A stretch of DNA of 58,034 bases from Flavobacteriaceae bacterium (GTDB taxonomy: Bacteria; Bacteroidota; Bacteroidia; Flavobacteriales; Flavobacteriaceae), in the NCBI GenBank assembly GCA_002691685.1, contig NZIQ01000031.1, positions 1 through 58,034 on the forward strand, given 5' to 3'. How positions within the stretch are numbered: the stretch's first letter is position 1; each line of letters opens with the position of its first letter. Positions 1 to 10,296 of the stretch are shown one piece after another. The notes under the pieces are model-generated. The model saw only the letters and a list, made by a program, of their open reading frames with translations. It had not been told where the DNA came from and did no database searches. The position numbers and the translations under genes were made by a program.

Positions 1-1512
1 TCCTGGTAAAATTCGAAAAATTCCGCCTCCTTTATTATTTAATAAAATAATTCTAAAATTTGATTTTATATAGTTGCTCCAAAGCGCATTGATATCATAA
101 AAAAAGCTCAAATCACCAGTAATTAAAACCACAAATTTGTCTGGATCTGCTTGATGACCACCTATAGCCGTAGATGTGCTTCCTTCAATACCACTCGTTC
201 CTCTGTTGGAGTATACCACGCAAGTTTTATTCAGAGGCATGAGTTGAGAATATCGCACACTTGAAGAATTTGCTAAATGTAAATCAATAGCAGAAGGCAG
301 GTTTTTTTGAAGTGTGTAAAACACCCAAAAATCAGAAAATGGAATTTTAGAGATATAGTCCTCTCGCTTTGCTAAAAAGGTGTTTTTCTTCTCAAGCCAA
401 AATCCGCGATAGTCATTTTTGCAACGGACTTCTGCAATCATTGCTTTAAAAAAATATTCTGGAGTGCAATTTAAATGAGATGTCAAACAGTAAAAGGTAT
501 TCAATGCTTTATTTTTACCTAAATGCCAATGCTCTAGTGCTTTATATCTCCTCAGAAAAGTCTTAATTTTTTTAGATACAATCTGTCCGCCAATAGTTAA
601 GATTAATTCGGGTTGTAAATCTTTAAATTGCTCTTCAACATAAATGCTTTTTTCAATTGGAGCGATGATACTATCAATCGAATTGATAAAATTATCGTGA
701 AAACAATTTGAGGTTGTCTCTGAAAAGACCAAAATTGATTCGTCATCTGTTAATTCAAAAAGGAGTTGCTTTTCAATTTTTGTCGGCTGCCAACCACCGA
801 TAATAATCATTTTTTTCTTGTAACTCTTCCATGATTCTCTAATTTTTGAAGAAATCTCAAATGATTGCAAATCACTCTCATAAGTAGTCGCTGTTGGTTC
901 AGGGATAATGCTTGGCGGGTTCTCACTTATTCCATAAAGAGACTCCTCAAATGGAAAGTTTAGATGTACAGGGAGTTGCTTTGAATAAGACAGAGATATT
1001 GCCTTTTGAATAGCTTTATTGTTAAAACTTTCGATTTCCTCTTGTGATTTAGTCAATAAATGAGGGGCAAAAAGTTCAATCTCATTAGTTGCATGGCATA
1101 CATCCTGTTCAAGGGCCTCACAAAAGGCGACTAGCTTATTAAAAACACCATTTTGTTGTATTGTTTGCCCGTCTCCAATATCAATTTTATACGAAGGACG
1201 ATCGGCAGATGCTACTATAAGTGGAATTTGACTGTAATACGCTTCTGCAACTGCAGGATAATAGTTCAAGAGTGCACTTCCAGAAGTACAGATTAGTATT
1301 ACTGGTTTTTTCTTTTTTTTGGCTATACCCAAAGCAAAAAATCCTGCTGCCCTTTCGTCTACAATACTATAAGCATTAAAATTGTTATTAAGGGTAAAGC
1401 TCAATGCTAGTGGAGCATTTCTAGATCCCGGCGATATTACAACGTCTGTGATTTCGTTCTGCTTAGCAAGTTGCATAAATAAATATGCAGTTGGAATGTT
1501 GCTAAATTTCAT
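1..1512 (-). CDS. menD: 2-succinyl-5-enolpyruvyl-6-hydroxy-3-cyclohexene-1-carboxylate synthase (MenD), 3' part runs off the window edge
   Basis: Own translation of the minus strand from ATG at 1512: MKFSNIPTAYLFMQLAKQNEITDVVISPGSRNAPLALSFTLNNNFNAYSIVDERAAGFFALGIAKKKKKPVILICTSGSALLNYYPAVAEAYYSQIPLIVASADRP...; ThDP-enzyme MenD motifs; adjacent to isochorismate synthase. Not in the ORF track because it is open at the edge. Confidence 0.93.
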   Translation of the reverse strand, partial: MKFSNIPTAYLFMQLAKQNEITDVVISPGSRNAPLALSFTLNNNFNAYSIVDERAAGFFALGIAKKKKKPVILICTSGSALLNYYPAVAEAYYSQIPLIVASADRPSYKIDIGDGQTIQQNGVFNKLVAFCEALEQDVCHATNEIELFAPHLLTKSQEEIESFNNKAIQKAISLSYSKQLPVHLNFPFEESLYGISENPPSIIPEPTATTYESDLQSFEISSKIRESWKSYKKKMIIIGGWQPTKIEKQLLFELTDDESILVFSETTSNCFHDNFINSIDSIIAPIEKSIYVEEQFKDLQPELILTIGGQIVSKKIKTFLRRYKALEHWHLGKNKALNTFYCLTSHLNCTPEYFFKAMIAEVRCKNDYRGFWLEKKNTFLAKREDYISKIPFSDFWVFYTLQKNLPSAIDLHLANSSSVRYSQLMPLNKTCVVYSNRGTSGIEGSTSTAIGGHQADPDKFVVLITGDLSFFYDINALWSNYIKSNFRIILLNNKGGGIFRILPG

Positions 1513-1544
1513 GATGCAAAGTTAGGAACTACTCCTATCTTCAC

Positions 1545-2576
1545 CTAACTCACATTTAAAATATCTAAGAGTGCCTTGGCTTTTTGATTGGTTTCATCAA
1601 ATTCTTCCGTGAGTATTGAACTTTGATTAAGTCCTCCACCGACAAAAAGAGAAACCTCTGAATCCTTTATTTTCATGCAGCGGAGATTGACGTAAAAAAA
1701 TGCTGAATGCCCATGAGTTATTCCTATATATCCCGTATACAACTCTCGATTATAGTTTTCGTGCTCTTCAATGAACGCTCTAGCCTTATGCCTTGGAAAA
1801 CCACATACCGCAGAGGTCGGATGTAAAATAGAAACAGCCTCTACTGCTTTTTGATTACTTTCGAATTCTGCCAAAAAATCAGTCTTTAAATGATAAAGGT
1901 GACCGTATTTAAAATTTGTCGTTTGCTCTTTATGATAGGATATCTGATGTTTTTTAAATTGATTTTCCAATTCATTTTGAACAATTTCTTGTTCTAAAAG
2001 TTCTTTTTCTCTCCATTGAGGCAACTGACCTTCAGCAGCAGTTGTTGTGCCGGCTAAAGCAGTGGTTTTCAACTTTGAATCTCGAACTTTAGCAAGTAAC
2101 TCGGGGGTTGCTCCTATCCAAATATCGAATAACGGATGATAGAGCATATACACAAAAGCATTATCAAATGAATTCATTAGGTGCCGAAAAAGAGAACACT
2201 GATCAACTCCAAGTGTTTGTTCAATTTTTCTGGAAATAACCACCTTTTGATTTCCCTCATTTAAGAAATTTTGAGCCTTTTTAAACAATTCTTTATATTG
2301 CTGAAAGTCTTCCTCAAAAGTCTCAGCATTGCTAGCTCTACATTTTTTACTTAACTCTTTTGCCGCTAAAATGATATGGTTAGAAGCACTAAATTCTACA
2401 CATTGTTGCCTATTGTCAAAAGTTTGTAGCTGTATTTTGCTTTTTATCTCTTGACCAAAACCTGATTGATAAATATGAACTGTAGTACTCTTTGGGTGTT
2501 TACAAACCAGAAATGGTTGTTTTTCTTCAAAAGCCTTATACAAACAATCTCTTAATACTCGAGTCGAATAGTTCAT
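1545..2576 (-). CDS. menF: isochorismate synthase (chorismate-binding family)
   Basis: Chorismate-binding motifs (TTALAGTT, HPTSAVCGFPR, YTGYIGI); next to menD. Confidence 0.88.
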   Translation of the reverse strand: MNYSTRVLRDCLYKAFEEKQPFLVCKHPKSTTVHIYQSGFGQEIKSKIQLQTFDNRQQCVEFSASNHIILAAKELSKKCRASNAETFEEDFQQYKELFKKAQNFLNEGNQKVVISRKIEQTLGVDQCSLFRHLMNSFDNAFVYMLYHPLFDIWIGATPELLAKVRDSKLKTTALAGTTTAAEGQLPQWREKELLEQEIVQNELENQFKKHQISYHKEQTTNFKYGHLYHLKTDFLAEFESNQKAVEAVSILHPTSAVCGFPRHKARAFIEEHENYNRELYTGYIGITHGHSAFFYVNLRCMKIKDSEVSLFVGGGLNQSSILTEEFDETNQKAKALLDILNVS

Positions 2577-2584
2577 TTAATGAA

Positions 2585-3001
2585 TCACCTTCTTTTGAGA
2601 CATATAGTAGATAATTTACACTTTGAGATCAAGCGATCATCCTCATCTCTCACCTCTATATCCAAAAGCTGCAGTGTCTTTCCTTTATGTGTTAAAATTG
2701 CTTTTGCCTGAATAACTCCATGGGTGACACTCTTAAGATGATTTGCAGAGATTTCAATTCCTCGAATTACAGTGTCATTAGAACCAAGAAGCAAATGAGA
2801 GGCCGCACTTCCTACAGTTTCGGCTAATGCAACAGTCGCTCCTCCATGCAATACGCCATCTGGTTGATGTACTTTTGGAGTTACGGGCATTGTAGCCGTT
2901 AAAAAGTCGTTACCAACATCGACGTATTCAATTTCTAAGGTTTGCATCAAAGTATTGTTACTTGAAGCATTTAGTCTTTGCAACACCTCTACTTTATTCA
3001 T
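2585..3001 (-). CDS. hotdog-fold thioesterase (PaaI/DHNA-CoA thioesterase-like)
   Basis: HQPDGVLHGGATVALAETVGSAAS motif; men gene context. Confidence 0.85.
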   Translation of the reverse strand: MNKVEVLQRLNASSNNTLMQTLEIEYVDVGNDFLTATMPVTPKVHQPDGVLHGGATVALAETVGSAASHLLLGSNDTVIRGIEISANHLKSVTHGVIQAKAILTHKGKTLQLLDIEVRDEDDRLISKCKLSTICLKRR

Positions 3002-3935
3002 TTGTTAAGTCTTGATTGTCAGAATAGTAAGTTATCACTCTTGTAGTATAGTCTAATAGTGGCAACTCTATTTTCTTTACCCAATTTGGAGGGTCATGTC
3101 CATCGAACTGAAAAGAATAACTGACCTTGCTTTTATTTCCCTGGCTGTCAGTTTTTTCAACATAATCTAGAACGCCATCAAGGTAGTAATACTCATTTTG
3201 CTCTTCAAGCTCATAATTCTCTTCTTCAGCAGCATCAAAACCCACTACTGTAAGATAAAAGAGCATTTCTGATTTTAGGGTGCCGTCAGGATTAAAAAGC
3301 TTTTGTTTCTTTTCTCCAAATTCATTGGTCGTAATTTCTTCTGCAATGAATTTTTCAAGAGTCATTTCATCTTCCTTGTAAACCTTTATCTTTTGTTCTG
3401 TAGTGTCATTAGATATTACTTTATACACCATTAAGGAATCAACTCTTTCTTCATAAACAATTTCGGTAGAATTAGCGATGGATTGAGGCCCACCAATTCT
3501 TATACCAACTTCTCTTTGAAGGCTATCTAAAATTGTTGAGTAATAACTCATTAAATCACCGTCAAAATAGTAGACATATTCTATGAGTTCCTGAACAGAG
3601 TCTAGAGGTTTATAGTTGAAAGTGTGATAATAAGTTTTAGTGTAGTCTAAAGAATCACCTACGAAATACTCAATATTCTTTTGACTTAAGGTGTCGTTTA
3701 CGAAATGAAAACTAATGTTTTCAAATTCTTTTTCTCCATAAGACGTTTTGACATTGGTTAATGTGCCCTCCGGATTGAACTCCAATAGTATGGAGCCGAA
3801 CTTGGTAAACAACTCACAACTTTTCACAGGGCCGACTAAGTCATAATCTGCAGTGGTAAGGGTAAAGAAATTTTTTTGACCATACCCTAGGGTCATAAAT
3901 ACTGCTGTAAACCATAAAGTCCACCACGTTCTCAT
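2994..3935 (-). CDS. hypothetical secreted protein
   Basis: N-terminal signal-like hydrophobic segment; long ORF. Confidence 0.55.
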   Translation of the reverse strand: MRTWWTLWFTAVFMTLGYGQKNFFTLTTADYDLVGPVKSCELFTKFGSILLEFNPEGTLTNVKTSYGEKEFENISFHFVNDTLSQKNIEYFVGDSLDYTKTYYHTFNYKPLDSVQELIEYVYYFDGDLMSYYSTILDSLQREVGIRIGGPQSIANSTEIVYEERVDSLMVYKVISNDTTEQKIKVYKEDEMTLEKFIAEEITTNEFGEKKQKLFNPDGTLKSEMLFYLTVVGFDAAEEENYELEEQNEYYYLDGVLDYVEKTDSQGNKSKVSYSFQFDGHDPPNWVKKIELPLLDYTTRVITYYSDNQDLTNE

Positions 3936-3949
3936 AATGTAAAATTAGC

Positions 3950-5212
3950 CTAAAAACGATTGAGGACAAAGGGAGACAGGGATATTTCTGTTTTCTGTTC
4001 CAATAAAACAGCTGTGGTCATCTTTCCTGCAGCCGGTCCAATACTCCATCCCATCATAGCTCCACCCGTATTAACTACAATACGAGGATCCTTAGAAACT
4101 CCTATGTAGGGAAGACCGTCAGGAGACAATGGCCTAAGACCGCAACGCACCTTATCAAGCTTAAAATCGTTTACAGAAAGGCCTTGATAATACTGCTCAG
4201 CCGACTCCGCGATAGCTGAAACTCTTAGTTTATTGATGTTGTGATTAATTCCAGAGAGCTCCATAGTACCTGAAAAACGAATTATATCTTTAAAAGGACT
4301 TACAGCGACCTTAGATTCTAATAGAAGTGCTGGAAACGCTATGTGATTTGATTTAGGTGTTTGAATCGCATAGCCCTTACCCGCTTCTAATAAAATAGAA
4401 TCTCCAGCTGATTTTAACAGACGGTTCGCTTGAGCTCCTGTGGTAATGGCCACTTTATCAAAGGAATAACCTTCACCTGAGTCTGTATAAAACCTAACCT
4501 CTGCTCTATTTAAATCGATGGCCTCCACTTTATTTTCAACTAAATTGAAGTTTTGATGTGCCATCAAATAAGCCCACATTTTTGACATGAATTCTATGGG
4601 ATTCGTGCTCACATCGCTGTAATAGCGCACTGCTCCTAATACTGAAGGATGAATATGTGGTTCTATTTTCTTTAAAGCCTCATGTTCGAGTAGTTCTGAT
4701 TTTATGCCAAATTCAGAAGCCCTATGTGAAACTTCAAGCTCCTCATCTCCTACTTCCTTAGTTTTGTATATCATCAATAATCCCCTATCTCTGTATTGAA
4801 AATCTCCAATTTCATTGGAACTCAATATTTCTTGAAAAAGCTCTTTACTATAAAGATTAATCTGAGCAATTTCTGGTATGGCATAATCGACATGCTTGTT
4901 ATTGGAATGCTTGGCGAAGTTAAATCCCCATTTTATCAAATTTGCACTCAAACGAGGCTTGATGTAAAAAGGACTTTTTCGCTGAAACATCATTTTGAGT
5001 CCGGATGCGAATAAACTTGGAGAAGACAATGGAATAATATGGCTTGGAGTCAAATATCCAGCATTCACATAAGAAGCCCCAAATGGAACTTCTTTTTCAT
5101 TTTCTTTATTTGGTTTGTGAGGTTCGAACAATTCAACTTGCACTCCTGCTTTTAATAAATAATACGAGGTGCACAATCCACTTATTCCACCTCCAATTAC
5201 AGCAACCTTCAT
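3950..5212 (-). CDS. FAD-dependent D-amino-acid (hydroxyproline) oxidoreductase
   Basis: VAVIGGGISGLCTSYYLLKAG Rossmann motif, DadA-like; in hydroxyproline gene cluster. Confidence 0.85.
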   Translation of the reverse strand: MKVAVIGGGISGLCTSYYLLKAGVQVELFEPHKPNKENEKEVPFGASYVNAGYLTPSHIIPLSSPSLFASGLKMMFQRKSPFYIKPRLSANLIKWGFNFAKHSNNKHVDYAIPEIAQINLYSKELFQEILSSNEIGDFQYRDRGLLMIYKTKEVGDEELEVSHRASEFGIKSELLEHEALKKIEPHIHPSVLGAVRYYSDVSTNPIEFMSKMWAYLMAHQNFNLVENKVEAIDLNRAEVRFYTDSGEGYSFDKVAITTGAQANRLLKSAGDSILLEAGKGYAIQTPKSNHIAFPALLLESKVAVSPFKDIIRFSGTMELSGINHNINKLRVSAIAESAEQYYQGLSVNDFKLDKVRCGLRPLSPDGLPYIGVSKDPRIVVNTGGAMMGWSIGPAAGKMTTAVLLEQKTEISLSPFVLNRF

Positions 5213-5221
5213 AATATTACA

Positions 5222-6220
5222 CTATATCACTTGAAATCCAAAAGCATATGGATCATCATTTGGATTAATCGTTATGGTATTTTCGCCATAGCATTTAGCC
5301 CAACCTTTAATAGAGGGAATAATCGCCTTGTAATCTCCAACCTTGGTTTCAGAGATGATTTCTCCCTCAAATGTGGAGTTAATGATACTCTCATGAATAA
5401 ATTGTCCTCCTTTTTTTAACCATCCCTTACTGTACCATTGGGCCATTCGCGCTGAAGTACCAGTGCCACATGGGGATCGGTCTATAGCTTTATCACCATA
5501 AAATACTGCATTTCGGGCCGTTGCTCCTTCAGATGGAGCTCCTGTCCACAAAACATGCGAAACCCCATGTATAGAATCATCTTCTGGATGTACAAATCGA
5601 TTGGGATAATCCGCATTGATTTGTGCCCTTATTCTTTTGGCATGCATAATCAAATCAGAGGCTGAAAAATGCTCTAAACCCCTAAAATTGGCTTGAGGAT
5701 CAAAAATGGCATAGAAATTTCCACCATAAGAAACATCAAATTGCAGTTCACCAAAGTATTCGTCTGTTATAGCTAATGCCTCTGAATGCAAAAAACTAGC
5801 AACGTTTTCAATTTTTACCCAATCTACTTTACCAGCATTCATCTCATAATTGACTTTAATCATTCCTGCTGGAACTTCAATTCGCAACGTTCCTTCATTT
5901 TTAGGCCTAATTATACCGTGCTCCAGTCCTAAAGTTACCGTGCCTATGGTACCATGACCGCACATTGGTAAACAACCGCTGGTCTCGATGAATAAGATGC
6001 CAAAATCGACTTCTTCAGCACTACTTGGATAGATAAAACTACCGCTCATCATGTCGTGGCCGCGTGGTTCAAACATCAAACCTCTACGAATGTGATCATG
6101 ATTTTGTACAAAATCAATGCGCTTTTCAGACATACGCTCTCCCTTGAGCTCTGGATGATTATTTGTAACTAAACGAACTGGATTTCCGCAAGTGTGTCCA
6201 TCAAAACATTTGAATTTCAT
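5222..6220 (-). CDS. 4-hydroxyproline epimerase / proline racemase family
   Basis: FDGHTCGNPVRLV, MCGHGTIG and DRSPCGTGTSARMA (both catalytic Cys motifs). Confidence 0.9.
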   Translation of the reverse strand: MKFKCFDGHTCGNPVRLVTNNHPELKGERMSEKRIDFVQNHDHIRRGLMFEPRGHDMMSGSFIYPSSAEEVDFGILFIETSGCLPMCGHGTIGTVTLGLEHGIIRPKNEGTLRIEVPAGMIKVNYEMNAGKVDWVKIENVASFLHSEALAITDEYFGELQFDVSYGGNFYAIFDPQANFRGLEHFSASDLIMHAKRIRAQINADYPNRFVHPEDDSIHGVSHVLWTGAPSEGATARNAVFYGDKAIDRSPCGTGTSARMAQWYSKGWLKKGGQFIHESIINSTFEGEIISETKVGDYKAIIPSIKGWAKCYGENTITINPNDDPYAFGFQVI

Positions 6221-7812
6221 AAAATAGATTCATTGTTAAATTTAGAATTCACCCTTCTCATTTTCATTGTATTATTCTTATTGTGCAGTGTTTCAGGCAG
6301 TATGGTTTCTGGACAGTTCTGATAACTCAAAGGACGCAACCAGCGCTGAATACTATCCACACCAACGGCAGTGTACCTAGGATCAGTGGTTGAGGGATAG
6401 GGTCCACCGTGAAGCATAGACTCGCATACTTCTACTCCGGTTGGTACCCCATTAAAAATTAAACGGCCAACCTTGTGTGCGAGCATTCTTATTTCACGTT
6501 CAAATGTCTTGAATTCATCTTCCTCTCCTAGAATAGAACCTGTTAACTGTCCGTCGAGTGAACATATCATATTAAACAAGTCATCACGATGTTCTAGCTC
6601 GATAATTAGAGAAAATACGCCAAACACTTCCTCGTGAAGTTCTGGATTTTCTATAAAGTTCTTTGCGCTGACTTTAGCCAATACTTTTTCTCCATTAATA
6701 TTGTTTTCTGCACTATTTACTAAATATGATCCTGACAATAATTGCACCCCTTTTTGCGCCAGTAATTTGGCTTTGTTTTTTTGAAAATTATCAAAAATTG
6801 AAGGGTGTAACATGCAACTATCTACTGTATCATTCAATGATTGTCTCAAATCAGAAATAAAGGCATTGCTGTTTTCATCTTTAAAGAGAATGAGCAGTCC
6901 TGGATTCGTGCAAAATTGCCCTGCAGCAAGCGCCATTGAAGCGGCGATTGATGTAGTCCAATGCTCTTTGTTTTCTATTGCTTTTGGCAAAATAATTAAT
7001 GGATTGACTGAACCCATTTCAGCAAAAACAGGTATAGGGGTTTTACGCTTTGAAGCTAAGTCAAATAAAGCTCTACCTCCTTTTAAGCTCCCTGTGAAAC
7101 CCACTCCTTTAATTGCTGGATGCGAGACTAAAAGTTGGCCTTCCTGATGCGTGTTTGAATTGAGATGTGAAAAAACACCCTCAGGCATTTCGGTGAATTT
7201 AGCCGCTTTTAAAATGGCTAATGCAACCAGACTTGAAGTTACCGCGTGCATAGGATGTGCTTTAAGTACAACGGTACAACCCGCAGCCAAGGCAGAAGCC
7301 GTATCACCTCCTGCTGTGGAATAGGCCAATGGGAAATTACTCGAACCAAAAACAGCAATAGGGCCAATCGGAATACTGAGCTTGCGCAAATCTGGTTTTG
7401 GCATAGGTTGGCGCTCTTCATCTGCCGTATCAATCTTCAAATTTAAATGTTCTTCTTTTCTGATGTGGTTGGCGTAGGATCTTAACTGAAAACAAGTTCT
7501 ACCTAATTCACCATTCGCTCTTCCTTGGGGTAGACCACTTTCACTGCAATAGACTTTTACGATATCTTCTTTAATGGCCTCTATTTCAATGGCTATAGCC
7601 TCTAAAAAAGCAGCACGTCTAGAACCATTTAATTCGGCGTAGTCATAAAAGGCTTTTTCTGCTAGTTGAGCGGCAATGTTTATCTCATCTTCAGTAGCCG
7701 TATATAGCCTATACTGATTGTCTTTTAATTCTTTAGGATTAAGGGTAGAAAAAGTATTTCCGAGTTGACTCGTTTGAAATCCGATATAATTGGGGCCTAT
7801 TTGATCAATCAT
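6217..7812 (-). CDS. alpha-ketoglutaric semialdehyde dehydrogenase (ALDH family)
   Basis: ALDH motifs (FGSSNFPLAYSTAGGDTASALAAGC, GFTGSLKGG, AAGQFCTNPG); cluster context. Confidence 0.88.
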   Translation of the reverse strand: MIDQIGPNYIGFQTSQLGNTFSTLNPKELKDNQYRLYTATEDEINIAAQLAEKAFYDYAELNGSRRAAFLEAIAIEIEAIKEDIVKVYCSESGLPQGRANGELGRTCFQLRSYANHIRKEEHLNLKIDTADEERQPMPKPDLRKLSIPIGPIAVFGSSNFPLAYSTAGGDTASALAAGCTVVLKAHPMHAVTSSLVALAILKAAKFTEMPEGVFSHLNSNTHQEGQLLVSHPAIKGVGFTGSLKGGRALFDLASKRKTPIPVFAEMGSVNPLIILPKAIENKEHWTTSIAASMALAAGQFCTNPGLLILFKDENSNAFISDLRQSLNDTVDSCMLHPSIFDNFQKNKAKLLAQKGVQLLSGSYLVNSAENNINGEKVLAKVSAKNFIENPELHEEVFGVFSLIIELEHRDDLFNMICSLDGQLTGSILGEEDEFKTFEREIRMLAHKVGRLIFNGVPTGVEVCESMLHGGPYPSTTDPRYTAVGVDSIQRWLRPLSYQNCPETILPETLHNKNNTMKMRRVNSKFNNESIL

Positions 7813-7815
7813 GAG

Positions 7816-8706
7816 TTATAATTTAGGTCTTATTTGAAGTTGTTGTTCGATAATATGAAATACTTCTTCTCTTCGAGATCCTATTAAATTTAATCTCGGT
7901 GGTCGAACAATTTCGCTTCCTAAACCTGTGGCCACTTCTGCCAATTTAATATTTTGAACTAATTGTGGATCAATATCTAACTCTAACAATGGCATAAACC
8001 AACGATAAAGCTCTCTTGAAGTTTTTAAATCTCCATTCAGCGCAGCATGATAAATCGCAACGGTTTCTTTGGGAAACGCGCAAACTAAACCTGCTACCCA
8101 TCCATCAGCGCCTAATAGTAAACTTTCTAAGGCCAAGGTGTCTACCCCGCACAAAATAGAAAGATCATCTCCAAATGCATTTCTGAGTCTTGTCACATTA
8201 GAAACATCACGCGTTGATTCTTTAACAGCCTTTACATTTTGGAGTTTTAGTAGGCGCTCAAACATCTCGATCGTCACCTCAATTTTGTAATCTACTGGAT
8301 TGTTGTAAATCATAATGGGCAAGCTGGTGCTATTGGCAATTGTTTCAAAATACACCAAGGTTTCGTGATCCGTAGATTTATAGCGCATTGGCGGTAGAAC
8401 CATTAAACCATCTGCTCCGTGTTTTTCGGCGAGTTGAACCGCTTTAATGGCATTTTTAGTTGACGATTCTGCAATGTTCATCACTACAGGACAACGCCCA
8501 TTGGTAACCTCTTTCACAAAAACGAGCAACTCATTTTTTTCGTCTTGCTCTAGCGTACTCACTTCGCCGAGACTTCCAGCTAAAATAATTCCGTGGACTC
8601 CAGCGCTGATTTGAACCTCTGTATTTTTTTCAATAAGTTTAAAATCTAGACTTAAATCGGTATTGAATTTGGTCGTAACAGCGGGCATAACTCCTTTCCA
8701 ATGCAT
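7816..8706 (-). CDS. dihydrodipicolinate synthase family protein, probable 1-pyrroline-4-hydroxy-2-carboxylate deaminase
   Basis: GSLGEVSTLEQDEK, MIYNNPVDYK, KESTRDVSN motifs; start reassigned to MHWKGVMPAV (ORF track start at 8766 looks over-extended). Confidence 0.82.
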   Translation of the reverse strand: MHWKGVMPAVTTKFNTDLSLDFKLIEKNTEVQISAGVHGIILAGSLGEVSTLEQDEKNELLVFVKEVTNGRCPVVMNIAESSTKNAIKAVQLAEKHGADGLMVLPPMRYKSTDHETLVYFETIANSTSLPIMIYNNPVDYKIEVTIEMFERLLKLQNVKAVKESTRDVSNVTRLRNAFGDDLSILCGVDTLALESLLLGADGWVAGLVCAFPKETVAIYHAALNGDLKTSRELYRWFMPLLELDIDPQLVQNIKLAEVATGLGSEIVRPPRLNLIGSRREEVFHIIEQQLQIRPKL

Positions 8707-8730
8707 CATGTGTAAAATTTTATCAAAAGG

Positions 8731-8745
8731 TACTATTTTATAGTA
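8731..8745. promoter_or_regulatory. 6-3-6 perfect inverted repeat TACTAT-TTT-ATAGTA in the divergent intergenic region
   Basis: Seen directly; overlaps a TAnnTTTG-type element (TATTTTTG 8744..8751). Confidence 0.4.
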
Positions 8746-8772
8746 TTTTTGAAAAATACACAACACGAAATT

Positions 8773-10296
8773 ATGAGAACAAATGTATTTACCTTCCTAT
8801 TGGCAGGACTTGGATTTGGATTACTCCAAGCACAATACACTGATGCTGATGCCATTCGTTTTGCAGAGACCATTACAGAAAATGAACTTAAAGAACATCT
8901 CTATACTTATGCTTCAGATGAATTTGAAGGCCGTGATACAGGATCTAAAGGACAAAAATTAGCTGTAGCTTATCTCAAAGATTTTTATGTAAGTCAAAAT
9001 ATTGGTACAGCTCAATCTAACGGCTCTTATTTTCAAAAAGTCCCGGTTTCAATGAATAAAACTCCTGAAGGAAGCATTGAAATTGACGGAAATGCATTAA
9101 CCTTAGGAACAGACTTTGTAAGTTTTACACCTCTAAATGCCTCTTTTGACGTTATCGTTTTTGTTGGCTATGGAATTGATACGCCTGAGTATTCGAATTA
9201 CAATTCTGTTGATGTAAATGGAAAACTTGTTTTTGCAATTAGTGGTGAACCCGTAGGGCCCAATGGCAATTATCTCTTAAGTGGTTCAACTGAGATTTCA
9301 AAATGGAGCAATCGCTCAGAAGGCTTGACTAAGCGGGTCGAAGCAGCAAAAAAACACGGTGCTCAAGGACTTTTGTTATTTGATCCCTTAAATTTTGATC
9401 GCTACAAGAGCTATCTTGGTTTTATGAAGCGAAATAATTCTGGCAGAATGCAGCTAGATGCTGATGGAGCAGCTTATTTTAGCGCTCATATCTCTAAAAG
9501 TATAGCTCAAAACTTGATGGACAAGGTTACCGACGACGAGCAGTCACAAGTGATCAATACTTCAGCGACAGTCGCAATGCAATCAGGTAAAATTGCAATC
9601 GATACAGAAAATGTCGTGGCTTATATCGCAGGAAGTGAGAAGCCAGATGAATACATTGTTATTTCTTCTCACCTTGATCATATCGGTATGACAAGAGATG
9701 GAGAAATCAATAATGGAGCAGATGACGACGGATCAGGATCAGTCGCTATGCTTGAAATTGCACAAGCCTTTAAAATAGCCTCTGAAAATGGATCAGCACC
9801 CAAGCGTTCGATTGTTTTTCTTCATGTCACAGGTGAAGAAAAGGGATTATTGGGATCAAAGTATTATACCGATTTCGAACCTGTATTTCCGTTAAATAAA
9901 ACGATAACAAACTTAAATATTGATATGATTGGTCGTATTGACCCAAAACGTGAAGGCAAGCGCAATTATATCTATCTCATTGGTTCGGATAAACTCAGTC
10001 AAGACTTACATCAAGTTTCTGAAGAGGTCAACTCAAAGTTTATGAATATTGAACTCGACTACACCTTTAATGACGAGAATGATCCTAATCGATTCTATTA
10101 CCGTTCAGATCATTATAACTTTGCTAAAAACAACGTCCCTATCATTTTCTATTTTAATGGGACACATGATGACTATCACAGAATTGGTGATACTCCAGAT
10201 AAAATCAATTACGATTTGCTCGAAAACCGTACCCGGCTTGTTTTTCATACGGCTTGGGTTGCTGCAAACAGAGCTGAACCTATAGCTTTAGATTAG
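8773..10296 (+). CDS. M28 family peptidase (secreted)
   Basis: SSHLDHIG, NGADDDGSG, TGEEKGLLGS metal-binding motifs; ATG at 8773 precedes a signal peptide. Confidence 0.88.
   Translation: MRTNVFTFLLAGLGFGLLQAQYTDADAIRFAETITENELKEHLYTYASDEFEGRDTGSKGQKLAVAYLKDFYVSQNIGTAQSNGSYFQKVPVSMNKTPEGSIEIDGNALTLGTDFVSFTPLNASFDVIVFVGYGIDTPEYSNYNSVDVNGKLVFAISGEPVGPNGNYLLSGSTEISKWSNRSEGLTKRVEAAKKHGAQGLLLFDPLNFDRYKSYLGFMKRNNSGRMQLDADGAAYFSAHISKSIAQNLMDKVTDDEQSQVINTSATVAMQSGKIAIDTENVVAYIAGSEKPDEYIVISSHLDHIGMTRDGEINNGADDDGSGSVAMLEIAQAFKIASENGSAPKRSIVFLHVTGEEKGLLGSKYYTDFEPVFPLNKTITNLNIDMIGRIDPKREGKRNYIYLIGSDKLSQDLHQVSEEVNSKFMNIELDYTFNDENDPNRFYYRSDHYNFAKNNVPIIFYFNGTHDDYHRIGDTPDKINYDLLENRTRLVFHTAWVAANRAEPIALD

Noticed and set aside
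4796-5014. Plus-strand ORF inside the FAD oxidoreductase gene (and similar antisense ORFs at 6812..7147, 7246..7446, 8069..8290, 31919..32182, 52489..52797, 53675..53914)
   Set aside because: Each lies opposite a well-supported coding gene and its translation has no recognisable domain; expected by-product of codon usage.
10049-10285. Second-frame ORF within the M28 peptidase
   Set aside because: Same-strand alternate frame fully inside a conserved domain; no independent evidence.
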